A DNA stretch of 10,444 nucleotides from an uncultured Oscillospiraceae bacterium (GTDB taxonomy: Bacteria > Bacillota > Clostridia > Oscillospirales > Acutalibacteraceae), in the NCBI GenBank assembly GCA_900554525.1, contig USHL01000032.1, positions 1 through 10,444 on the forward strand, in the 5' to 3' direction. This document shows positions 1 through 5,818 of this stretch, in pieces. The position numbers and the translations under genes were made by a program. Positions within the stretch are counted from its first letter, which is position 1. Every line of letters starts with the position of its first letter. Under the pieces are notes generated by a model. The model was not told the origin of the DNA, searched no databases, and saw nothing but the letters and a program-made list of their open reading frames with translations.

Positions 1-1
1 T

Positions 2-175
2 GTTTATGAGCTGCCCGACAAATACAAGGAAGTCGTTCTGCTTAGGATATACGCGGAAATGTCATTTAAAGACGTGGCGCTGACGCTCGGAATTTCCGAA
101 AGCTCCGCAAAGGTGCTGTATTTCAGGGCTAAAACAAAATTAAAGGAGAGTTTAAACCATGAGCTTGAGCTGTAA
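2..175 (+). CDS. ECF-type RNA polymerase sigma factor, C-terminal fragment (region 4)
   Basis: The 5' end lies outside the window; the last 57 codons are visible, ending in TAA at 173-175. The translation reads YELPDKYKEVVLLRIYAEMS and continues with FKDVALTLGISESSAKVLYF then RAKTKLKESL. This is a classic sigma-70 region 4 helix-turn-helix (ELP...R...SxxDVAxxLGISxxxxKxxxxRAKxxL), the part that binds the promoter -35 element. The next gene encodes a zinc-finger anti-sigma factor and starts 17 bp inside this one, the normal arrangement for an ECF sigma factor and its cognate regulator. The regulon and inducing signal cannot be seen. Seen: the HTH and the overlap. Known for the family: the pair is usually autoregulated from a promoter upstream of the sigma gene, which would lie off the left edge. 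Confidence 0.85.
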   Translation, partial: VYELPDKYKEVVLLRIYAEMSFKDVALTLGISESSAKVLYFRAKTKLKESLNHELEL

Positions 176-485
176 CAATGTGCAGGATTATGTAACGCTT
201 TATAAGGACGGTGTTTTGAGCGACGAGACCCGCGGGCAGGTGGAGGAGCATTTGGCGGACTGCAAGGAATGCAAAAAATTTTACCGCGAATATGACGGCA
301 TGAATACCGGGGAGCCGGAGCCTGAAACCGTGGTTTTATCGGCCGATGCGGATTACGCCGCGGTCGCCAGGAAAATACGGCGCAAGAAAACCGCGTCTGT
401 TCTGCTTTCCGCGGCGGGAGTGCTTGCCATGATGGCCGGGACGGCTTATCTTTCGCATCTGCTCTTTCCGAGGGACAATAAATGA
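159..485 (+). CDS. Membrane-anchored zinc-finger anti-sigma factor (zf-HC2/ZAS type)
   Basis: This 108-aa protein should bind and sequester the sigma factor encoded just upstream. The N-terminal cytoplasmic part carries the ZAS zinc signature: C5 near the start, then H31-x3-C35-x2-C38 in HLADCKEC. Residues about 79-102 (TASVLLSAAGVLAMMAGTAY onwards) form one transmembrane helix preceded by a basic stretch (RKIRRKK), so the N-terminus is predicted to be inside the cell. Only about six residues follow the helix, so there is no extracellular sensor domain of useful size; any signal must come through the membrane segment or a partner. The ATG at 159 has the ribosome site AAGGAGAG (143-150) eight bases upstream. 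The gene overlaps the sigma gene by 17 bp and the following methyltransferase by 4 bp (ATGA), so the three are translationally coupled. Confidence 0.88.
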   Translation: MSLSCNNVQDYVTLYKDGVLSDETRGQVEEHLADCKECKKFYREYDGMNTGEPEPETVVLSADADYAAVARKIRRKKTASVLLSAAGVLAMMAGTAYLSHLLFPRDNK

Positions 486-1186
486 AGACGGATGAGAAGG
501 AGTATATCTCACAGCTCAGGAATCGGCTTGTTTCCGAGCATGAAAATCCTGCCGAGCCTATGGCGGACTTCTTTTCCGAGCGGGTTAAGATTTACGACGG
601 AATACATCTCGGCCGCTGGCACGCGGAATACGCGTCTTTCGCCGATTATTTCAGAGACGGCGTTTCAGAGCTGCTGGATATCGGCTGCGGCACAGGGCTT
701 GAGCTGGAATCGATTTTCAGGCGTTTTCCGAAAGCAAGAGTGACCGGCATAGATATTTCAGCCGATATGCTCAAACGGCTCGGCGAGAAGTACGGCGGAA
801 AAAACATTGAGCTTATAAATGCCGACTATACCGAATATCCGTTTGAAAACCGACGGTTTGACGCGGTTGCGCAGTTCGAAAGCCTGCACCACTTTGTTTA
901 TGATGAAAAGCAGAAAATTTACGGTAAGATTTATAAGGCGCTCAAACCGGGAGGCCAATATGTGGGCTGTGACTATATCGCCCGCTCGGAAGAGGGCGAA
1001 CGGCTTTTCCTTGAGGAATACCGCAGCCGTCGGGAGCGCGACGGTATTCCGGAGGGCGTGCTTGTGCATATCGATATCCCGCTGACTTTGGAGCATGAAA
1101 CCGAGCTGATTAAAAAAGCAGGCTTTAAGAATATCGAGGTGTCGGATACCGACGCCGACACGGTTATAATAAGAGCAGAAAAATAA
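482..1186 (+). CDS. Class I SAM-dependent methyltransferase
   Basis: This 234-aa soluble protein has a Rossmann-type methyltransferase core. Motif I is LLDIGCGTG (residues 64-72, the SAM-binding loop). It is followed by an acidic residue at the end of strand 2 (D91 in TGIDIS), a motif II-like NADYTEYPF around 113-121, FDAVAQFESLHHF (126-138), and the post-motif LKPGGQYVGCDYI (154-166). This pattern fits the Methyltransf_25/UbiE-like small-molecule methyltransferases; the substrate cannot be told. The start overlaps the anti-sigma stop (ATGA at 482-485), and the site AGGGA (471-475) sits six bases upstream. It is therefore co-translated with the sigma/anti-sigma pair, which suggests it is a target or partner of that stress circuit, though this is inference. 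The TAA at 1184-1186 lies inside the terminator hairpin. Confidence 0.85.
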   Translation: MKTDEKEYISQLRNRLVSEHENPAEPMADFFSERVKIYDGIHLGRWHAEYASFADYFRDGVSELLDIGCGTGLELESIFRRFPKARVTGIDISADMLKRLGEKYGGKNIELINADYTEYPFENRRFDAVAQFESLHHFVYDEKQKIYGKIYKALKPGGQYVGCDYIARSEEGERLFLEEYRSRRERDGIPEGVLVHIDIPLTLEHETELIKKAGFKNIEVSDTDADTVIIRAEK

Positions 1187-1208
1187 CGGGCGTCCGCCCG
1201 TTATTTTT
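1181..1208. terminator. Bidirectional rho-independent terminator between convergent operons
   Basis: A perfect inverted repeat has AAATAACGGGCG (1181-1192) paired with CGCCCGTTATTT (1195-1206), effectively an 11-bp stem closed by a GTCC tetraloop. T runs flank it on both strands: TTTTTTT at the end of the plus-strand reading, and TTATTTTT on the minus strand. It ends the methyltransferase transcript on plus and the gerB transcript on minus. The stop codons of both genes fall inside the two arms of the stem (1184-1186 and 1201-1203). Confidence 0.9.
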
Positions 1209-2091
1209 TTGTAATTTCCTTTATTTTTTTCAGTGAGGAGTAGGAAAGCTTAAGACAGAAGACGGTTTTTATAAGCGATGAGGTGAAGTAAAGAAAATAC
1301 GACACACCGTCCATTCTGAAAAACAGCGGACCTACCGTAACGGTGCTGACAGCGGCCGAGAGCGGATAGTCAATTCTTGCGGCAAGGTCTGGGCCGAAAA
1401 TCAGCAGGGAGTCTAAAAGGCATAGGGAAAGCATTATAAACCCGAAAGCTATTCCTGACAGAGAGGCGGCAGGCTCGGCCTTTTTGAAATATACCGCATT
1501 ATATACCGGCAGTAAAAGGAGCGGCAGCGTAACTCCGCGTATAAACGGCAGAACCGCCTCCTTGAACTCCGAGGCCGAGGGCAGGCGGTAAACCGCGATA
1601 TTGCCGAAATTGAAATCCTTGGCGGAAAGGGCAAAAAAGAGGATTATTATAACGGCAGACACCGCGAAGGATATCAGGGAAAATTTCAGCAGAACCTCCT
1701 GATTTTTCACGGCGAGAGCCGCAACAACCGCAATAAACAGCAGGGTTATGAAAAATTCGGGGGTATCGGGAAGCAGCAGAACGCTTACAAAATCTATAAA
1801 TCTTTTAAAGCAAAGCCCTGCGTTCCGGAGCGAATATACCGCCGCGGCAGTCAGCAGCGCAGCCGCCGTTATGCGAACCGCAGTATTTTTTGAAGAGAAG
1901 GATTTTGTCAGAAACGAAACGGCCGGCAACAGCATGGGATAAAGCAAAAGCGTTGCCGCGAATGTGAGTATAAGCCCCCAAAAGGTAAAGCTTCCCGCAG
2001 ATTCCGCCGGTATTCTGATGACCGAATCTCCGAGTATGAAAAGCGCTGTAAGCGCGGCGATATGCTTTTTATAGTAGGGTGAGTGGGTCAT
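1201..2091 (-). CDS. GerB-family spore germinant receptor permease subunit, C-terminally short
   Basis: This is the membrane B subunit of a GerA-type germinant receptor (amino acid/polyamine/organocation-like transporter fold) in the spore inner membrane. At 296 aa it is shorter than the roughly 360-370 usual for the family. About eight hydrophobic helices are visible, near residues 11-27, 34-58, 70-87, 109-125, 131-152, 183-203, 210-230 and 266-287. Family-like segments include FGPDLAARIDYPL before helix 8 and FFRMDGVSYFLYF in it. Against the B. subtilis GerAB sequence as I remember it, the protein stops just after helix 8 and lacks the last two helices. The ATG at 2091 was chosen over an in-frame upstream ATG (2178) because GGAGG (2099-2103) sits seven bases before it and the N-terminus then matches the family; the longer form would run 87 bp into gerC. 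It overlaps the gerC stop by ATGA. It is the last gene of the operon. Confidence 0.83.
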   Translation of the reverse strand: MTHSPYYKKHIAALTALFILGDSVIRIPAESAGSFTFWGLILTFAATLLLYPMLLPAVSFLTKSFSSKNTAVRITAAALLTAAAVYSLRNAGLCFKRFIDFVSVLLLPDTPEFFITLLFIAVVAALAVKNQEVLLKFSLISFAVSAVIIILFFALSAKDFNFGNIAVYRLPSASEFKEAVLPFIRGVTLPLLLLPVYNAVYFKKAEPAASLSGIAFGFIMLSLCLLDSLLIFGPDLAARIDYPLSAAVSTVTVGPLFFRMDGVSYFLYFTSSLIKTVFCLKLSYSSLKKIKEITKK

Positions 2092-3119
2092 TTTTTGCCC
2101 TCCAGATATGCACTGCATTTGACAGTAAAGGTACAGTCCCGGTAAAAGCCGCCGTAATTTTCCTTTATGCCGAGCCAAAGCTTATGCTCCCGCTCGGCAA
2201 TAAGGTTTTTAAAGCCGAAGATATCGGCACCGGCGCGGTTCTTGATGCGCAGCTCAAAATTTTCAAGCTCGTTTTCTAAGCTTTCAAGTCTTTTGCCGGA
2301 AAGCTTATCGCCTGAAAGCTGCAGCTTTAAAACGATTTCTCCGCCGCTTTTTCCGTTAAAGCTATAATCCGTGCTGCGTGAACGGATGAAAAAAATATCA
2401 TCGTCTATCCGCAGCTTGCCTTCAAAAAATTTTCCGGTTATAAGGGAATAAAGTGAGGTCTCGGCAGGGCTCAGCCGCAGGGCAAGCGTTCCGTTGCGGT
2501 AAATATCCGCCCCTTCTATTATAAGCTTGCTTTCATCTTTTTTGAGAAACGGCAGTGCAAAGGTGTCGGCCGGCCTGCCGCGTTCGGCTTCGGTTTCGAA
2601 AAACTTGCTTCCGAGCTTTACGCCGGTCTGCTCGATGTGCTGTTCTATAATTCCCATGATTTCATAACCGACCGCAACCGTTGAGACCGGCTCAACCGAA
2701 AGCAGGCTTTCGCAGTCTTCGCTTGCTATAACGTAGGCTGAAAGGGTTATCCGGTTGTCGCTGAAGCAGTATTCGAATATTTTGTCAAGCTGTTCGGGGG
2801 TTATGCTTTCGCCTATTGCAATTACCCCGCAGTGGTTTAAAATCAGCGGCTTTGAAAGACCGTCGCAGACATCGTCGAGCGCTTCGGAAACAGTGCGTCC
2901 GGTTCCGGTGATGACCTGCGGTGCGGGCGCAGCATCGGCCGTTTCGGAATTTATTATTATGGTTTCGGCCGATAATTTTATCATACCGCCCTCATTGTCG
3001 AAGCCAAGCGCGGCGACCATAAATTTACGGTCGTTTTCAACGCTTCCGCCGCCCGCCGAACAGCCGCAGAATATAAAACAGAGCAGAAAAACGGGTATCG
3101 TCACGCGGAAAAATCTCAT
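2088..3119 (-). CDS. Ger(x)C-family spore germination lipoprotein
   Basis: This is the C subunit of the germinant receptor, a lipoprotein on the outer face of the spore inner membrane needed for receptor function. The 343-aa product starts with a basic and hydrophobic signal peptide (MRFFRVTIPVFLLCFIFCG) ending in a lipobox with the acylated cysteine at C20 (FCGC). The mature N-terminal domain has the GerC look: DNEGGMIKLSAETIIIN, then a GTGRTVSEALDDVCDGLSKP segment and LNHCGVIAIGE. The C-terminal half (about 210-340) is the second GerAC-type domain, with ELRIKNRAGADIFGF near its middle. Length is close to the family norm of about 350-400. The start overlaps the gerA stop (ATGA), and the nearest GGAG is 13 bases upstream, so translation probably depends on coupling. 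The gerB start overlaps its stop. Confidence 0.9.
   Translation of the reverse strand: MRFFRVTIPVFLLCFIFCGCSAGGGSVENDRKFMVAALGFDNEGGMIKLSAETIIINSETADAAPAPQVITGTGRTVSEALDDVCDGLSKPLILNHCGVIAIGESITPEQLDKIFEYCFSDNRITLSAYVIASEDCESLLSVEPVSTVAVGYEIMGIIEQHIEQTGVKLGSKFFETEAERGRPADTFALPFLKKDESKLIIEGADIYRNGTLALRLSPAETSLYSLITGKFFEGKLRIDDDIFFIRSRSTDYSFNGKSGGEIVLKLQLSGDKLSGKRLESLENELENFELRIKNRAGADIFGFKNLIAEREHKLWLGIKENYGGFYRDCTFTVKCSAYLEGKK
2099..2103 (-). promoter_or_regulatory. Ribosome binding site that fixes the gerB start
   Basis: On the minus strand GGAGG lies seven bases before the ATG at 2091, inside the last codons of gerC. It decides against the longer open frame starting at 2178, which would add 29 residues unlike the family and overlap gerC by 91 bases. 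Confidence 0.8.
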
Positions 3120-4609
3120 CGTTTTGGTTCATCTCCGATACGTGTGATATTGCGGTTAAAAAGCGGGCGCAGCTTCATTCTGCGCCAGGGCGCGCGCCAG
3201 AGACTGTCCTTCAGGCTCTGCAGATCGGCACGGCTTAAAGAGACCGTATAGCTTATTCCGAAAGAGGAAAGGCTTAAAATCCTGATAATCACAAATGTCA
3301 GTCCGGCGATATAGCCGTAAATGCCGAAAAAAGCGCTCATAAAAACCAACCCCAGGCGTATATAAAATACCGCTCCCTTGAGTCTCGGTATCATAAGGCC
3401 CGAAATGCCGCTCAGCGCTATGACGATAAGCATGGGAGCGCTGATGATGCGGGCTTCTACGGCTGCCTGACCGACTACCAGACCGCCGACTATGCTGAGG
3501 GCATGGCCGAGGCTTTGCGGCATGCGCACGCCGGTTTCCTTTAATATTTCAAAAATCAGTATCAGCACGAGACATTCTGTAAGCGCCGAAAAGGGAACGC
3601 CGCCGCGCAGCTGTGTAACCGTAAGAGCCAGCGAGGTCGGCAGCAGCTCCTTGTGAAAGGTGGCGGCCGCGATAAAGATAGCGGGTATGCTTATCGCAAA
3701 GAAAAAGCAGATATATCTTAACAGCCGTCCGACAGAAGAAACCATATAGTTAAGGTAGTAGTCTTCGTCCGACTGAAAGTTTTCCGAAAAAAGGTAGGGC
3801 ACCGTCACCACTACCGGCGTGCCGTCTACGACTATGGCGATCCTGCCCTCTAACAGTCTGGCCGCCACAATATCGGGCCGCTCGGTCGAGCCGGTGGTCT
3901 TGAAGAGAGAACCCTTGTGGTCACGTATCTGCTCGACGATATAGTTTGAATCGAGTATCCCGTCAATATCTATTTTATTAATGCGCCGCTTAAGCTCGCC
4001 CAATACTTTTTGATCGGCAAGCGCTCCCAGATAGCAGATAAAAATCAGGGTGTCGCTGCGGCGCCCTGCCCTCAGCATTTCGACGTTAAGGTCGGGAGTA
4101 AGCAGCTTGCGGCGTATCATAGCAATGTTTAAAAGGGCCGCTTCGTCAAAGCCCTCCCGCGGACCCTGGAGCACTCTTTCGTCTTCAGGCTCGCTGATTC
4201 CTCGGGTGCGCCAGCCCTTGGTATTGATGGTGATGGCCTCGCGGCAGCCGTCAATCAGCAGCAGCGTGTCGCCGTAGAGCACCGCCCGCAGAATGTCATC
4301 TACCTTGTCGGTTATCTTGGTCTCGCTGGCAAAAAGCACCTGATTTGCGATATATGAGATAAGCGAGCTTTCGGTTCTTTCGCTTTTGACAAGCAGCAGC
4401 GGGCGCACGATGGAATCGTTTAAAATCGTAACGTTTACCATACCGTCCATATAAAACAGTGTGCAGTCAAAACAGTATTCGCCGCTTACGTTTACTTCTT
4501 TGGTGCGCAGAATGGCGTCGTTTTTGAATATATCCTTGAACAGCCGCACGTTTTCCTCAAGGCTTTTGGAAAGCCGCACATTGCTGTAATCGTTTGTCTG
4601 TCCCGGCAT
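3116..4609 (-). CDS. GerA-family spore germinant receptor subunit A
   Basis: This is the A subunit of a germinant receptor in the spore inner membrane. The 497-aa length is normal. A large hydrophilic N-terminal region (1-295) is followed by a membrane domain with helices near 297-317, 345-357, 368-385, 391-408, 413-430 and 432-446. Strong family signatures are EGRIAIVVDGTPVVVTVPYL (254-273), FSENFQSDEDYY (274-285), LRGGVPF (334-340), a GHALSIVGGLVVGQAAVEA block (368-386) and the tail WRAPWRRMKLRP (471-482). The start at 4609 has AAGGAGGAT about seven bases upstream. It is first in a gerA-gerC-gerB operon with overlapping junctions, transcribed from a sigma-G-like promoter just upstream. The germinant recognised cannot be predicted from the sequence. 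Confidence 0.95.
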   Translation of the reverse strand: MPGQTNDYSNVRLSKSLEENVRLFKDIFKNDAILRTKEVNVSGEYCFDCTLFYMDGMVNVTILNDSIVRPLLLVKSERTESSLISYIANQVLFASETKITDKVDDILRAVLYGDTLLLIDGCREAITINTKGWRTRGISEPEDERVLQGPREGFDEAALLNIAMIRRKLLTPDLNVEMLRAGRRSDTLIFICYLGALADQKVLGELKRRINKIDIDGILDSNYIVEQIRDHKGSLFKTTGSTERPDIVAARLLEGRIAIVVDGTPVVVTVPYLFSENFQSDEDYYLNYMVSSVGRLLRYICFFFAISIPAIFIAAATFHKELLPTSLALTVTQLRGGVPFSALTECLVLILIFEILKETGVRMPQSLGHALSIVGGLVVGQAAVEARIISAPMLIVIALSGISGLMIPRLKGAVFYIRLGLVFMSAFFGIYGYIAGLTFVIIRILSLSSFGISYTVSLSRADLQSLKDSLWRAPWRRMKLRPLFNRNITRIGDEPKR

Positions 4610-4638
4610 AATATCCTCCTTCGCTTTTGTTCACAGAA

Positions 4639-4668
4639 TATTATGCCCGCCGGTAATAGGAAAATACA
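4639..4668 (-). promoter_or_regulatory. Candidate sigma-G (forespore) promoter of the ger operon
   Basis: Reading the minus strand, TGTATT (4668-4663) is followed after 17 bp by CATAATA (4645-4639). The second element fits the sigma-G -10 consensus CATnnTA completely. The first resembles the sigma-G -35 (GHATR) in four of five positions. The start would fall about 22 bases before the gerA ATG, leaving room for the AAGGAGG ribosome site. In Bacillus, ger receptor operons are sigma-G dependent, so position and sequence agree. Confidence 0.6.
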
Positions 4669-4743
4669 GCCGTCACAGCTTTCGCCGAAGACAGCTGCAT
4701 AAACCGTTCGTCAGGCGGAAAAATATCAGTAATATTGCTTTCC

Positions 4744-4748
4744 GGAGG
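4744..4748 (+). promoter_or_regulatory. Ribosome binding site that fixes the bile salt hydrolase start
   Basis: GGAGG sits seven bases before the ATG at 4756. It supports the start that places cysteine at position 2, as the enzyme requires, over an upstream in-frame TTG at 4735, which would precede the ribosome site. Confidence 0.85.
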
Positions 4749-4755
4749 TTTTTAT

Positions 4756-5730
4756 ATGTGCACGGCGGCGGTGTATAAAACAAAGGATTTTTATTTTGGA
4801 AGAACGCTTGACCATAATGTTTCCTACGGCGAGGAGATAACGGTGACACCTCGGAATTATCCGTTTGTTTTCCGGCATTCCGGTACGCTTGAAAAGCATT
4901 ACGCAATGATAGGAATGGCATATAACCTCGGCAGCTGTCCGCTTTATTATGACGCTGTAAATGAAAAAGGACTTTGCATAGCAGGGCTTAATTTTCCTAA
5001 AAGCGCGGTATACGGGGAACCGCGGGCGGATAAGGAAAATGTCGCGCAGTTTGAGCTTATCCCGTTGATTTTGGGGAGCTGCGCCACGGCAGATGAAGCT
5101 GAAAAGCTGCTTCGCCGTATTAACATTACAGACGAGTCCTTTGATAAAAGCCTCCCCGCGGCGCGTCTGCACTGGCTTATAGCCGACCGCGAAAGAGCCG
5201 TCGTCGCCGAGCCGCTGGCAGGCGGTCTGCGTATATATGACAACCGCATCGGCGTGCTGACAAACGAGCCGCCGTTTGAATATCAGCTTTTCGCGCTCGG
5301 TAATTATATGGGCCTGTCGGCGGAAAAGCCGCTCTGCCGCTTTTCGGAGAAAACGGACTTTGAGCCTTACAGTCTCGGAATGGGGGCCATAGGGCTTCCG
5401 GGTGATTTATCCTCACAGTCGCGCTTTGTAAGAGCGGCTTTTGTAAGGCTGAATTCTATTTCGGGAGACTCTGAGGAGGAGAGCGTAGGACAGTTTTTTC
5501 ATATACTGGGCGCGGTTGAGCAGCCTCGTGGCTGCTGCCGCCTTGAGGACGGAGGATTTGAGAAGACGGTTTACACCTCCTGCTGCAACGCCGACAGGGG
5601 AATATATTACTATACAACCTACGGCAACCGCCGCATAACCGCGGTGGATATGCATAAGGAGGAGCTTGACGGAGTACAGCCGGTACGTTATACGCTCCTT
5701 AGCGCCGAAAGCATCAAGATGCAGAACTGA
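4756..5730 (+). CDS. bsh: Bile salt hydrolase (choloylglycine hydrolase, Ntn family)
   Basis: The enzyme removes glycine or taurine from conjugated bile salts; the related branch of the family cleaves penicillin V. The 324-aa length is typical. After removal of Met1, Cys2 (MCTAAV) becomes the N-terminal nucleophile. All other known active-site residues are in place: R16 and D19 in YFGRTLD, N79 in KGLCIAGLNFP, N170 in VLTNEPPFEY, and R223 in GLPGDLSSQSRFVRAAF. The SYGEEITVTPRNYPF stretch (23-37) and the LPGDLSSxSRFVR block favour true bile salt hydrolases of Gram-positive gut bacteria over penicillin V acylases. No signal peptide is present, so it should be cytoplasmic. The ATG is fixed by GGAGG seven bases upstream and by Cys2. 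It is a single-gene unit, divergent from the ger operon; no convincing sigma-A promoter was found in front. Conjugate preference cannot be read from the sequence. Confidence 0.93.
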   Translation: MCTAAVYKTKDFYFGRTLDHNVSYGEEITVTPRNYPFVFRHSGTLEKHYAMIGMAYNLGSCPLYYDAVNEKGLCIAGLNFPKSAVYGEPRADKENVAQFELIPLILGSCATADEAEKLLRRINITDESFDKSLPAARLHWLIADRERAVVAEPLAGGLRIYDNRIGVLTNEPPFEYQLFALGNYMGLSAEKPLCRFSEKTDFEPYSLGMGAIGLPGDLSSQSRFVRAAFVRLNSISGDSEEESVGQFFHILGAVEQPRGCCRLEDGGFEKTVYTSCCNADRGIYYYTTYGNRRITAVDMHKEELDGVQPVRYTLLSAESIKMQN

Positions 5731-5789
5731 AGAAGGCGAACGCTCACGAATAAGCGCGGTGTTCCGGGAAAAATAAGCCGCACAATAAA

Positions 5790-5815
5790 AACGCCCCGCG
5801 TTTTTGCGGGGCGTT
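5790..5815. terminator. Rho-independent terminator (ygiQ-type gene on minus, probably also bsh on plus)
   Basis: AACGCCCCGC (5790-5799) pairs perfectly with GCGGGGCGTT (5806-5815) around the loop GTTTTT, giving a 10-bp GC-rich stem. On the minus strand the stem runs straight into TTTTATTG, so it is a good terminator for the radical SAM gene ending at 5819. On the plus strand the T run (TTATTTTTT) starts about five bases after the stem, so it may also stop the bsh transcript, less ideally. No other hairpin was found between 5731 and 5789. Confidence 0.85.
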
Positions 5816-5818
5816 AGG

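Noticed and set aside
4707..4735. Possible sigma-A promoter for bsh (TTCGTC, 17 bp, TAATAT)
   Set aside because: The -35 matches in two positions only, and the start would fall just before or in the ribosome site. No other convincing promoter was found in the gap.
4726..5172. A 148-codon minus-strand open frame across the bsh start
   Set aside because: Antisense to the well-supported bile salt hydrolase, with no motif of its own.
4756..5730. Penicillin V acylase instead of bile salt hydrolase
   Set aside because: Same fold and Cys2 nucleophile, but the GLPGDLSSxSRFVRAAF block, the SYGEEI...TPRNYPF segment and N79/N170 fit Gram-positive bile salt hydrolases better. Activity on penicillin V cannot be fully excluded from sequence.
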